The notes under the pieces were generated by a model. That model ran no database searches. It was not told the origin of the DNA and was given only the letters and a program-made list of their open reading frames with translations. Source: Planctomycetota bacterium (GTDB lineage: Bacteria > Planctomycetota > Phycisphaerae > UBA1845 > PWPN01). From it: DNA of 64,000 bases. The DNA lies in the NCBI GenBank assembly GCA_029550525.1, contig JAKPHF010000033.1, forward strand, positions 21,779 through 85,778. Direction: 5' to 3'. Shown here piece by piece: positions 1 through 7,456 of this stretch (position 1 is its first letter; the number at the start of each line of letters is the position of its first letter). A program made the position numbers and the translations under genes.

Positions 1-1
1 T

Positions 2-514
2 TGCCGAGGCGAGCGAGGCCGGTTGCGTGGTCGCACTGGCTACCGTCTTGTCCTTCGTGCAGGCGCTCTTGTCGCAGCAACCGCTCTTCTCGGTTGCCGA
101 GGCCAGCGATGCCTTGCTCGCACAGCAACCGCTCTTTTCCGTCGCCGAGGCGAGCGTGGTCTTGCTCGCGCAGCAACCGCTCTTTTCGGTTGCCGAAGCA
201 AGCGATGCCGGTTGCGTGGTCGCACCGGCTACAGTCTTTTCTTTCGAGCATCCACCCTTGTCGCCGCAGGACGATTTAGCCGTGCTCTTGTCGCCACAGC
301 CGCCCTTGTCGCCGCACGACGTGCCGCAAGCCGACTTGTCCCCGGTCGTCTTGCAACACTCTTCGGCTGACTTGCCCTTACAACAGGCGTCGGTCTTGAC
401 GACCTTCGGCGAATCCGAGGCCTTCGTCGTATCCGCCACGCCCTGGGTCTGCCAGACCAGCGCCAGACCCGCCACCAGCACCACTGCCGCCGCGAGCGAT
501 CCGAGTCTTTTCAT
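2..514 (-). CDS. Cys-rich repeat secreted protein, C-terminus beyond window edge
   Basis: Open frame from ATG at 514 running off the left edge (171 codons visible, no stop). A GGAG lies about 10 bases before the start. Residues 1-28 look like a signal peptide (MKRLGSLAAAVVLVAGLALV then a polar stretch). The mature part is built of Lys, Ser, Thr, Ala, Gly and paired Cys: DACCKGKSAEECCK, several C-G-D-K groups, then a 16-residue unit of the type EKSGCCASKxxLASAT. A longer unit containing TVAxATTQPASLASA also recurs. CC pairs spaced by Lys suggest an exported metal- or thiol-binding protein or a disulfide-linked surface protein; this is inference and no family is recognised. The opposite strand is also open here because of the repeats, but only this frame has a signal peptide and SD. 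Confidence 0.7.
   Translation of the reverse strand, partial: MKRLGSLAAAVVLVAGLALVWQTQGVADTTKASDSPKVVKTDACCKGKSAEECCKTTGDKSACGTSCGDKGGCGDKSTAKSSCGDKGGCSKEKTVAGATTQPASLASATEKSGCCASKTTLASATEKSGCCASKASLASATEKSGCCDKSACTKDKTVASATTQPASLASA
71..205 (-). repeat. 48-bp in-frame tandem coding repeat
   Basis: The string cagcaaccgctctt occurs at 75, 123 and 171, a period of exactly 48 bases (16 codons). It encodes the repeated GCC-type module of the Cys-rich protein. Copies differ mainly at synonymous positions, which suggests protein-level selection. It may continue past the left edge. Confidence 0.8.
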
Positions 515-645
515 TGTTCCAATTCTCCAATGTTTAAAGGAATTCCCCGTGCGAACCGTTTCGGCAATTGTAAGCCGCGCAATTACGTATGCCCATGAGG
601 AAATACGTGGGCCGGGCTACCGAGGTTCCGGTGGAATGCTGTGTG

Positions 646-1668
646 TCAGGAATGAGACAGGGTGATCAGCTGTTCTAGCTTGGCCAAGGCGGCGCCGCTA
701 TCCAGCGAATCGGCAGCCATTTGCACCGCTGTCGGCAGATCGTCAGCCCGGCCGGCGACGATCAGGATCGACGCCGCGTTCAGCAGGCTGTGATCCCGCC
801 GAGGGCCGCGATCCCGCCGTTCCAGGATTGCTCTGACCGCTTGGGCACTAGCCTGAGGCGAATCCACCAGGAGTGCTTCGAGCGGGGCGGTACGGAACCC
901 GACCTGCGAGGGGTGCACGGTGAACGTGCCGATCCGGCCGTCACGCACCTCGGTGACCCGGCTCTCGCCGGTGATGGACAGATCGCACAAGCCTTCATGG
1001 CTGCAGGGCACCCAGGCCCGGGGCACGTTGCGGGCGGCCAGGACCTGGCCGATCTTCTCCGTCAGGTGCGCCTTGCACGTGCCGATCACCTGGCGGCGAG
1101 CCCCGGCCGGGTTGGTCAGCGGCCCGATGAGATTGAAGATGGTGCGGATGCGCAACGCACGGCGAACCGGGGCCGCGTGCTTCATCGCCGGATGCAGGAG
1201 TGGAGCGTGCAGGAACGCGATGCCGCACTCGGCCAGGCAGCGGCTCAGTGTCGCGATGGGCGGATCAAGCCGCACGCCCAACTGAGCAACCACGTCTGCC
1301 GAACCGCTCACGCGTGTGCTGGTATGATTCCCGTGCTTGGCCACGATCGCGCCGGCGCCGGCGGCGATGATCGCCGCCGTGGTCGAGACATTAAACGTGT
1401 TGATCCCGTCGCCGCCCGTGCCGCACGTGTCGGCGCAGTCGAACTCGCACGGCACGCGCATGACCTTTTCGTTCAATACATCCGCGGCGCCGGCGATCTC
1501 CTCGACGCTCTCGCCCTTGTCGGCCAGCAGGCGGAGAAACTCCGCCATGTCGTCATGCCCGACCTGCCCGGTCATGATCAGCTCGAACGCGCACCGCATC
1601 TCGTCGCGGCTGAGATCTCGGCCGGCTCGAACTCGGTCGATCCACACAGTGAAAGAGAGATCCGACAT
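646..1668 (-). CDS. trpD: Anthranilate phosphoribosyltransferase
   Basis: Transfers the phosphoribosyl group of PRPP to anthranilate, second step of tryptophan synthesis. The 340-residue protein has the PRPP/Mg motif CGTGGDGINTFNVST, the KHGNHTSTRVSGSADV segment and FNLIGPLTNPAGARRQ, all typical of the family, and a normal length. The start chosen is ATG at 1668 (MSDLSFTVWIDR); an in-frame GTG at 1719 would add 17 unlike residues. The SD is poor. A TATTCT hexamer on this strand at 1698-1693 could be the -10 of a short-leader promoter. No other trp gene is in the window, so the pathway is scattered or the operon is split. Confidence 0.95.
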   Translation of the reverse strand: MSDLSFTVWIDRVRAGRDLSRDEMRCAFELIMTGQVGHDDMAEFLRLLADKGESVEEIAGAADVLNEKVMRVPCEFDCADTCGTGGDGINTFNVSTTAAIIAAGAGAIVAKHGNHTSTRVSGSADVVAQLGVRLDPPIATLSRCLAECGIAFLHAPLLHPAMKHAAPVRRALRIRTIFNLIGPLTNPAGARRQVIGTCKAHLTEKIGQVLAARNVPRAWVPCSHEGLCDLSITGESRVTEVRDGRIGTFTVHPSQVGFRTAPLEALLVDSPQASAQAVRAILERRDRGPRRDHSLLNAASILIVAGRADDLPTAVQMAADSLDSGAALAKLEQLITLSHS

Positions 1669-1777
1669 TATCGCACCGGCCCCGGGCAATCGAGAATAGG
1701 GAGTGGCTGTTGGAGACACATTGATCCGCTACGGGCGACGGGCGGTGCCTCCACTCTTTCCTCTCCGGCCTTCACTC

Positions 1778-2944
1778 TTAAAGCGTCTCCACCCGCGCCC
1801 CGTCTTCGGCCTTGGTGGTGTAAACCAGGGCCGGTCGCTTGTATCGACCGTTGTACCGATCAATGATAGCAGCTCGCAACGCATTTTCCGCCGACTTGCG
1901 TACCAATGCGATGGCACAGCCGCCGAAACCGCCGCCCGTCATTCGCGCCCCGTACACGCCGGGCACCGAGCGGGCGATTTCAACCAGCGTGTCCAGCTCG
2001 GGGCAGGACACCTCGTACTTCTGGCTGAGGGACTGGTGCGAGCCGACCATGAGCCGTCCGAACTCCTCGAGATCGTTGCTGCGCAGGGCCTCGGCCGCTT
2101 TGGTCGTCCGCTCGATTTCAGTCACCACGTGCCAACAGCGATCGAAGACCAGCGGCTTCATCTCCGGCTGGGCCTCCTTGAGCATCATAGGTGTCACATC
2201 GCGCAGCGAACGCAGACCCGGGTGCTTCTGCTGCAGCGTGGCCAGGCCCTCCAGGCACTGCCGCTGGCGGACCGGGTACTCGCTCGAGCCGAGCTCGTGC
2301 TTGACCTGCGTGTTCATGATCATCAACACGGCATCGTCAAGCACGAAGGGGATCTGCTCGTACTGCTGCGTGCGACAGTCCAGCAGGAGGGCATGATCGG
2401 CCTGTCCCAGGCCGCAGATGAACTGGTCCATGATTCCGCAGGGCGAGTGAGCGTACTCATGCTCGGCCTGCCGGCAGAGCAGGGCCAATTCCACCGGCGG
2501 CACGTCCTGGCCGGCCGCCGTCAGCAACGCGCGGGCCACGCCGGTCTCCAGTGCGGCCGAACTGCTCACGCCGCCGCCTACCGGCACGTCGCTGTGGATG
2601 AGGAGGCTGGCTCCCTGGAGCCGAATGCCGCGACGGATGAGCATGGCCGCCACCCCGCGGACGTAGTTCGCCCAGAACGGCTCGCCGGGGCTGCCGGGTT
2701 CGCCGGTCGGAAACGTCACCGTCTGGTTGAATGCCGTCGAATGCACGGCGATATCGCCGTCGCTGCGAGGGGCAACGAGGACCCACAACGCCTGGGTCAT
2801 GGCGATGGGCAGCACGAACCCGTCGTTGTAATCCACGTGCTCGCCGATCAGGTTGACCCGGCCGGGCGCACGCACACGCCACCGGGCGACCTCGCCGGGA
2901 AACACCTTCTGGAATCGGCTCGCCAGCTCCTCTGCGTTGACCAT
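1778..2944 (-). CDS. galK: Galactokinase
   Basis: Phosphorylates D-galactose to galactose-1-phosphate with ATP in the cytoplasm (Leloir pathway). 388 residues, close to the 382 of E. coli GalK. The galactokinase signature RVNLIGEHVDYNDG is near residue 30, the GHMP ATP-loop PVGGGVSSSAALE is in the middle, CGIMDQFI follows, and the C-terminal GHMP motif ARMTGGGFGGC is present. ATG at 2944 has GGAG 11 bases upstream. It is transcribed divergently from the nucleoside hydrolase across a 99-bp gap carrying a strong promoter. No galT or galE is adjacent. Confidence 0.97.
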   Translation of the reverse strand: MVNAEELASRFQKVFPGEVARWRVRAPGRVNLIGEHVDYNDGFVLPIAMTQALWVLVAPRSDGDIAVHSTAFNQTVTFPTGEPGSPGEPFWANYVRGVAAMLIRRGIRLQGASLLIHSDVPVGGGVSSSAALETGVARALLTAAGQDVPPVELALLCRQAEHEYAHSPCGIMDQFICGLGQADHALLLDCRTQQYEQIPFVLDDAVLMIMNTQVKHELGSSEYPVRQRQCLEGLATLQQKHPGLRSLRDVTPMMLKEAQPEMKPLVFDRCWHVVTEIERTTKAAEALRSNDLEEFGRLMVGSHQSLSQKYEVSCPELDTLVEIARSVPGVYGARMTGGGFGGCAIALVRKSAENALRAAIIDRYNGRYKRPALVYTTKAEDGARVETL

Positions 2945-2993
2945 GGTGGACTTGTCTCCAACAATAGTTACCATAATCCTGGGCGATGCGGCG

Positions 2994-3022
2994 ACTGTAG
3001 CGCCTGGTTTCTGGCCTGTCAA
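2994..3022 (-). promoter_or_regulatory. Sigma-70-type promoter of galK
   Basis: On the minus strand a perfect TTGACA (3022-3017) is followed after 17 bases by TACAGT (2999-2994). This predicts a start near 2987 and a leader of about 43 bases before galK. It lies inside the intergenic space shared with the divergent hydrolase gene. Confidence 0.65.
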
Positions 3023-3043
3023 ATCTGCAAGCGGAGTCCGCTC

Positions 3044-3970
3044 ATGTCCATGCCGATCCTGATCGACACCGATATGGGAGTGGATGACGCCATGGCCGTC
3101 GGGCTGGCCCTGGCCAGTCCGGAAATCCGGTTGGTGGGGCTGGCCTCGGTGGGCGGCAACGTCTCGCTGGATCAGGCGACCATCAACATGCCCCGGGTGC
3201 TCGAGGCGTTTCGAGCGGGTACGCAGCTGCCCATGGCTCGCGGCCTCGATCAATCGGCGCATCTGATGAATGCCGCCGACGTGCACGGCGACGACGGCCT
3301 CGGTCACGTCGATCTGCCCGCGCCCGATGCATTCGCGCCGGACGAGTTGATTCCGTTTTACGAACGTGCGATCGCCGAGCATGGTCGATCGCTGGCCATC
3401 GTCGCCATCGGACCGCTGACCAACCTGGCCTATTTGCTTCGCGAACGCCCCGGTCTGCTCGAACAAGCCGGACGTGTCGTGGTGATGGGCGGCGCGATCT
3501 GGTGCAAGGGGAACGTCACGCCTTACGCCGAGTTCAACTTCTATCGCGATCCTGTCGCCGCTCGCGACCTGCTGGTGTCCGGCCTTCCGATCAGTGTCGT
3601 GTCGCTCGACGTGACCCAGCAGGTGGCCATCGATGAATCCCATGTGGCCCGCATGAGTCGTAGCGCCAGCCGGATCGGCGGACAACTGGCCCGAATGTTG
3701 CAATGGCCGATGGCTCAGCCAAGTGAAGATGGAGTGGGGCGGTTCCTCGTTCACGATCCGTTGGCCCTCGGCACGTTGATCTGGCCGCAACTGTTCCTGC
3801 AATCGAGGATGGGACTGGACATCACCACGTCGGGTCCGCAGGCGGGCAGGAGCAAGCCTGTGCTCGTCAAGGACAAGAAGCGTCAGGTGTCAGTCGTCAT
3901 CTCGGTCAATGCCGCCGATTTTCTGGAGAACCTCCTGGAGCGTCTGTGCAACGAGTCTTTCGTGGTATGA
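3044..3970 (+). CDS. Nucleoside hydrolase (inosine-uridine preferring family)
   Basis: Hydrolyses the N-glycosidic bond of ribonucleosides for base and ribose salvage. 308 residues. The N-terminal calcium/ribose motif DTDMGVDDAMAV fits the DxDxxxDD signature of the family; VVMGGAI and NFYRDPVAA follow mid-protein, and the C-terminal HDPLA supplies the catalytic-site His/Asp region. Start ATG at 3044 has GGAG 6 bases before it; ATG at 3050 is an alternative. The upstream frame stays open for over 400 codons only because it is antisense to galK. Substrate range cannot be told from the sequence. Confidence 0.9.
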   Translation: MSMPILIDTDMGVDDAMAVGLALASPEIRLVGLASVGGNVSLDQATINMPRVLEAFRAGTQLPMARGLDQSAHLMNAADVHGDDGLGHVDLPAPDAFAPDELIPFYERAIAEHGRSLAIVAIGPLTNLAYLLRERPGLLEQAGRVVVMGGAIWCKGNVTPYAEFNFYRDPVAARDLLVSGLPISVVSLDVTQQVAIDESHVARMSRSASRIGGQLARMLQWPMAQPSEDGVGRFLVHDPLALGTLIWPQLFLQSRMGLDITTSGPQAGRSKPVLVKDKKRQVSVVISVNAADFLENLLERLCNESFVV

Positions 3971-3990
3971 CGTGCTCTTGCCGCGCCCGC

Positions 3991-3996
3991 TATCAT
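3991..3996 (+). promoter_or_regulatory. Candidate -10 of a leaderless mnmE promoter
   Basis: TATCAT ends 7 bases before the mnmE ATG, and no SD-like sequence lies between. An ATGACG about 18 bases upstream could serve as -35. Such spacing would put the transcript start at or next to the A of the start codon. Confidence 0.4.
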
Positions 3997-4003
3997 CCTT
4001 CCG

Positions 4004-5416
4004 ATGTTTGATCGTCTCGATGAGACCATTGTCGCGATCTCCTCGCCGCCCGGTTGCGGCATCCGGGGTATCGTGCGTTTGAGCGGTCCGCTGGCATTCG
4101 ACTGCGCGGCGTCCGTGTTCATCTCCGATCATGGTATCGACTTGCTCAAAGCGGGAGGGCACGAGCGCCACATGGGTCGTGTCCGGCTGACCGCGGATGC
4201 GTGGTTGCCTGCCGAAGCCTACACGTTCCGCGCTCCCGCGAGTTACACGCGTCAGGATCTGGTCGAATTGCACGTGCCGGGATCGCCACCGGTGCTGGCC
4301 ATGTTGCTCGATCAGCTTTTGCAGGCGGGGGCCCGCCCGGCCGAGCCGGGGGAATTTACCGCCCGCGCCTTCTACGCCGGGGCTATCGACCTGACCGGCG
4401 TCGAGGCCGTCGCCGCGGTGATCCACGCCCAGACGGATGCGCAACTCCGTGCGTCGGAAAGACTTCTGCACGGTGCCCTGAGCCGCCGAACCCGCGGCTT
4501 GCGCGAGGAACTCGCTGATCTGCTGGCCCTCATCGAGGCCGAGATCGACTTTGTCGAAGAGCCCATCGAGTTCGTGGCTCCGGCCCAGGTGTTGGAGACG
4601 GTGAGCCGCGTGGCGGATCAACTCGCCCGTCTGTTGAACGACAGTGAATCCGTCGAACGATTGGAAGTGTTGCCGCGCATCGCGCTCGTCGGATTGCCCA
4701 ATGCGGGCAAGAGCACGTTGTTCAACCGTCTGACCGGCATGGATCGAGCCATTCAATCATCCGTCGCCGGTACGACGCGCGATGTCATCACCGCACCACT
4801 GACTTTGCCCGGTGGCGAGGTCATCGTGTGCGACACGGCAGGGTTCATCCAGGCAAGCGGCAATGTCCATTCGGGTGATGACCACCCGCAACTGACCGCC
4901 GCCATCGAGTCCATTACCGCGCGGGCGATGGCCGACGCGGAATTGATTTTGGTGGTCATTGATGCCACGGACGCGCCGGCTCGGGTCTTGTCCGAGATCT
5001 CCGATCGGCTTGCCGGCCGCCGCTATGAAGTCGTCCTCAACAAGACCGACGCGTTGCGCGAACCCCTGCCCGTCATCGCAGGTCATCAACCGGTTTATGT
5101 CAGTGCGGCAACCGGCGCGGGCCTGGATGAACTGCGGGTTCGCATGAGCGAAATCCTCTTCAAACATGCGGAAAAGCACGGTTCTGAGCTGATTTCTCTC
5201 ACTCAGCGCCATCGCGATGCGCTGCAGGAAGCACGCGAAGCGCTACTGCGCGCCGCCAGTCTGTTTGAATCATCTACCGACCACTCTGTACCGCCTGCCG
5301 AACTACTGGCCCTCGAGATCCGGCATGCGATGCATGCCTTGTCACTGCTTCTCGGAGAGGTGACGACCGAGGATCTGTTGGGCCGCATCTTCTCTCGGTT
5401 CTGCATCGGCAAGTGA
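4004..5416 (+). CDS. mnmE: tRNA modification GTPase MnmE
   Basis: With MnmG it installs the C5 aminomethyl/carboxymethylaminomethyl group on wobble uridine 34 of certain tRNAs. 470 residues. The N-terminal formyl-THF-binding domain is followed by a helical domain with an inserted G domain: G1 GLPNAGKST near residue 229, GTTRD (G2), DTAG (G3), NKTD (G4). The C-terminus ends FCIGK, the diagnostic catalytic-Cys motif. The gene follows the nucleoside hydrolase after 33 bases, but the likely own promoter suggests it can be transcribed alone. mnmG is not in the window. Confidence 0.97.
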   Translation: MFDRLDETIVAISSPPGCGIRGIVRLSGPLAFDCAASVFISDHGIDLLKAGGHERHMGRVRLTADAWLPAEAYTFRAPASYTRQDLVELHVPGSPPVLAMLLDQLLQAGARPAEPGEFTARAFYAGAIDLTGVEAVAAVIHAQTDAQLRASERLLHGALSRRTRGLREELADLLALIEAEIDFVEEPIEFVAPAQVLETVSRVADQLARLLNDSESVERLEVLPRIALVGLPNAGKSTLFNRLTGMDRAIQSSVAGTTRDVITAPLTLPGGEVIVCDTAGFIQASGNVHSGDDHPQLTAAIESITARAMADAELILVVIDATDAPARVLSEISDRLAGRRYEVVLNKTDALREPLPVIAGHQPVYVSAATGAGLDELRVRMSEILFKHAEKHGSELISLTQRHRDALQEAREALLRAASLFESSTDHSVPPAELLALEIRHAMHALSLLLGEVTTEDLLGRIFSRFCIGK

Positions 5417-5462
5417 TTTTGATCAAGCATCGGCACTCATCTGGTCGATAAACAGTTCACAT

Positions 5463-5499
5463 GCCGGGCATGACGAATTAGAAAAAATTTTTGCCCGGC
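5463..5499. repeat. GC-stem palindrome with A/T loop after mnmE
   Basis: GCCGGGCA (5463-5470) pairs with TGCCCGGC (5492-5499) around an A/T-rich loop containing A6T5. It may act as a weak terminator or a cruciform between mnmE and the histone-like gene promoter; no T-run follows the stem. Confidence 0.5.
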
Positions 5500-5528
5500 G
5501 CGCACAAATGCTTTGACATTCGTGCGCG
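5499..5528. promoter_or_regulatory. Inverted repeat overlapping the -35 of the histone-like gene
   Basis: CGCGCACAAATG (5499-5510) and CATTCGTGCGCG (5517-5528) are 12-base arms with one mismatch, separated by CTTTGA. They overlap the TTGACA of the promoter, as an operator would. The binding protein is unknown. Confidence 0.5.
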
Positions 5529-5540
5529 ACGCGTTAATCT
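5513..5540 (+). promoter_or_regulatory. Near-consensus sigma-70 promoter of the histone-like gene
   Basis: TTGACA (5513-5518), 16-base spacer, TAATCT (5535-5540). The predicted start near 5547 leaves a leader of about 20 bases, most of it the Shine-Dalgarno sequence AAAGGAGGTGAT (5551-5562), which matches the full anti-SD complement and ends 5 bases before the ATG. Confidence 0.75.
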
Positions 5541-5567
5541 TATGTGCCAGAAAGGAGGTGATACCTC

Positions 5568-5693
5568 ATGGCGAAGAAACGCAAGAAAGCAGCGAAGAAG
5601 GTCGCGAAGAAAGTAACGAAGAAGGCTGCGAAGAAGGCGTCGAAGAAGTCGGCAAAGAAGGCCGGCAAGAAGAAAGCCCGACGCAAGAAGTAA
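5568..5693 (+). CDS. 41-residue lysine-rich histone-H1-like protein
   Basis: ATG at 5568, stop TAA at 5691. The protein consists almost only of K, A, R, V, S and G, with a repeating KKAAKKVAKK pattern: 21 Lys and 3 Arg out of 41 residues. This resembles bacterial H1/Hc1-like DNA-binding tails (AlaLys-rich), so a nucleoid or RNA-associated role is likely; that is inference. The gene has its own near-consensus promoter, a 12-base perfect SD and a strong downstream terminator, all pointing to high, independent expression. The A-rich Lys codons (aag) differ from the GC-rich style of its neighbours because of composition. Confidence 0.85.
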   Translation: MAKKRKKAAKKVAKKVTKKAAKKASKKSAKKAGKKKARRKK

Positions 5694-5707
5694 GCCGAAC
5701 AAACAGA

Positions 5708-5790
5708 TGCCATCGTTCGGCACGCTGAACCCCGCGTGAGTGGTTCGCGAGAACGATGGTGGTCGAGATCTCGAATGAGACTCGACGGAC
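5708..5790 (+). ncRNA. Structured 3' region or small RNA candidate
   Basis: Between the histone-like stop codon and the terminator several stems can form: CCATCGTTC (5710-5718) with GAACGATGG (5751-5759), an inner CACGC/GCGTG (5721-5725, 5734-5738), and GTCGAG with CTCGAC (about 5762-5787). No ORF is convincing. It could be a stabilising 3' UTR or a processed small RNA. Confidence 0.35.
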
Positions 5791-5794
5791 GACA

Positions 5795-5834
5795 GGAAGG
5801 TGCCCCTCGCCACGGCGGGTACCTTCCGTTTTTT
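5795..5834 (+). terminator. Rho-independent terminator
   Basis: An 11-bp stem with one G-T wobble is formed by GGAAGGTGCCC (5795-5805) and GGGTACCTTCC (5817-5827), followed by G and TTTTTT (5829-5834). It ends the histone-like transcript. Confidence 0.85.
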
Positions 5835-6254
5835 CTGCACACTCACCTGTTACCTCTCCCTCCTTGCGATCAGACCCGTTCGACCAGCCGAAGACGTGTG
5901 GGTTGTTGCCATAAATCATTTGTGATCATGACCTTGCACTAGAATTGTGCATTCGAGGCCGGCAAACGGGGCCTGCCATAGGGGTAAGCACCTGAGACGG
6001 GGGCTACGGTCGCTCGACCGGTGACTTCGATCCGATCGGCCAGCCTAGAACGGCGAGTTTCGATCCCGGCCGGCCGGTGCATGGGCGGTCTGAAGGCCCG
6101 GGCGGCGGCGCCCATTCGTCCGACGGATCGGACTCTGACGGAATTCCTGACAATTTCCGGTAGAGAGTGGGGCCCCGGCGGGCATAGTATCTGTGTACTG
6201 GAGATCTGGCGAAAAGAGGAAAGCTTTCATCCCCAGGCAGTTTAGTGAGTGGTT
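5835..6254 (+). other. 420-bp gap, possible long leader of the P-loop gene
   Basis: No convincing gene. A TAGAAT hexamer at 5940-5945 could be a -10; transcription from there would give a leader of about 300 bases rich in G/C stems, such as CGGTC-GCTC-GACCG near 6008-6021 and interleaved GGCC/GGCCGGCC runs around 6100-6120. The 74-codon frame at 6021-6245 has no SD and an unlikely composition. No known riboswitch class was recognised. Confidence 0.35.
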
Positions 6255-7130
6255 ATGCCTGTTCTTAGTGTCTTAATCAGTGGTCCCAGGCGGAGCGGCA
6301 AGAGCACGCTGGCCCGGTACCTGGCCGAGCACGTCCTGGACCGAAAGCCGCATTACCTGCGGCTCGAGGCCGCCCACGACTCGTATACGAACGCCGTCTG
6401 GGCCTGTGAAGCGCGCGAGGATGACGTTATTGGGGCGTCGTGGGCCTCCGCGCACCGAGTCAGCTACACCCATGATCGGCTCTTCGAAACCATTCCGGAG
6501 GGGCTGCGAGCGATCAGACGACAAGAGCGGGACGGCTTTGCCATCGTGGAAGCCGATGCAGACCCCACGTTGCGGCACGCTTACCCGTATGAGTACCGTA
6601 TTTTCATCATGACGGCACCGCCGGACATCTACACCATCTTCCGGACGCCGGATGCCGCCGCGGCCGCGCTTCATCAAGTTCTTCAGGACACCGCCGCTTT
6701 CGCGTCGGAGATCTTCGGCTTGTTCGATGACGACGTCTTCGACGACAGCATTGGTGTGGAGCACTCCCGTCCCAGCCCGGCCGAATACGCCGGCGGGACA
6801 CGGGTCGAACGGCTCAACATCGCCGAAGCGCAGATTCGCCACTTCCTCAGCTCGCCGCTTGGTGCGGAGATCGCTTCGCGCATCCAGTTACAGCCCGACT
6901 ATCACGCGCTGGTCGAGGCGGATGTGGTGATCGTCAATGCCAAACGGATCGGGCGCCGCCGACGTGAGGTGCTCGACGAGTGCGTCTCGCGGTTGCAGAA
7001 ACTGCTCAGCCGCATTCGGCAGGACGCTCGCCGTCAAAGCGTGCTTTACTGGGGTGATATCCGCTCCGATGACGCCGCCCGCCGTAAACTCACGCAGCGT
7101 CTCCAGCATCTGCTGCTCGGTGACACCTGA
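6255..7130 (+). CDS. P-loop NTPase of unknown function
   Basis: 291 residues. A Walker A motif GPRRSGKST sits at residues 10-18 directly after a hydrophobic strand, as in small kinases and G3E/AAA-type proteins. Further on are VEADADPTLRH, a strand RIFIMTAPPDIY, an acidic FGLFDDDVFDD segment and, near the C-terminus, the strand ALVEADVVIVNAKR followed by a basic helical tail. Substrate and family are not recognised; a nucleotide-dependent kinase or cobalamin/metal chaperone would both fit the fold. ATG at 6255 is preferred to GTG at 6249; the SD is weak. It stands alone between a long leader-like region and a heptamer repeat starting one base after its stop. Confidence 0.75.
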   Translation: MPVLSVLISGPRRSGKSTLARYLAEHVLDRKPHYLRLEAAHDSYTNAVWACEAREDDVIGASWASAHRVSYTHDRLFETIPEGLRAIRRQERDGFAIVEADADPTLRHAYPYEYRIFIMTAPPDIYTIFRTPDAAAAALHQVLQDTAAFASEIFGLFDDDVFDDSIGVEHSRPSPAEYAGGTRVERLNIAEAQIRHFLSSPLGAEIASRIQLQPDYHALVEADVVIVNAKRIGRRRREVLDECVSRLQKLLSRIRQDARRQSVLYWGDIRSDDAARRKLTQRLQHLLLGDT

Positions 7131-7131
7131 A

Positions 7132-7166
7132 GAGCTATGAGCTGTGAGCTATGGGCTATGAGCCGG
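7132..7166 (+). repeat. Heptamer array at gene 3' end
   Basis: Consecutive 7-base units GAGCTAT, GAGCTGT, GAGCTAT, GGGCTAT, GAGCCGG begin one base after the P-loop gene stop. A CCTGAGACTTGAGTCCTGAG block follows, and a related block flanks the array near 59683. Confidence 0.8.
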
Positions 7167-7196
7167 GACCTGAGACTTGAGTCCTGAGCAAAACCA

Positions 7197-7226
7197 AGCG
7201 AGCGACGGGGCTTGCCCCCCCGTTTC
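7197..7226. repeat. REP-like palindrome, GGGGCTTG family
   Basis: AGCGAGCGACGGGGCTTG followed by CCCCCCCGT, the first of three related palindromes; the others are at 20971-21003 and, inverted, at 23483-23512. The unit is (A/C)GCGAGCGRCGGGG-CTTGN-CCCCGCCGT. Confidence 0.65.
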
Positions 7227-7295
7227 ATTTCCTCGTCAGTTGACTCGACTTCCGTTCCTGCCGGGTGAAAGGACCAGCCGCTAAACACATACGTG

Positions 7296-7380
7296 GTGGT
7301 GCACGCTTGCAGCATGCACAGTGCAGCCAGGATGCCTGCACCACAATGACGAGTGCAGGCAAGAAGCCCACACCACGATG
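7296..7380. repeat. Imperfect GCAGG-AGGAT-CCTGC palindromes
   Basis: The gap 7131-7456 holds no gene. Besides the two repeats above it has a palindrome around GTGCAGCC-AGGAT-GCCTGCAC (7321-7341) and the related GCACGCTTGCAGCATGC. Similar units occur at 19096-19112 and 43160-43176. Confidence 0.55.
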
Positions 7381-7456
7381 CCCGCGAACGGTACCGGAGA
7401 CCGAAGCGCTTCTTCACCAGCCCCCAGTCCCCAGCCTCCAGGTCCTTTCGTGTTGG

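Noticed and set aside
71..205. 48-base direct repeats resembling a CRISPR or minisatellite
   Set aside because: Repeats are contiguous without spacers, in frame, and code for a repeated peptide with a signal peptide upstream.
1703..3043. Long N-terminal extension of the nucleoside hydrolase frame
   Set aside because: It is antisense to galK; the family start is at 3044 with its own SD.
6085..6125. tRNA-like TTTCGATCCC segment
   Set aside because: The flanking bases cannot form a T stem and no acceptor or anticodon arm is found.
6021..6245. 74-codon frame in the 5835-6254 gap
   Set aside because: No SD, unlikely composition, and it overlaps probable leader structure.
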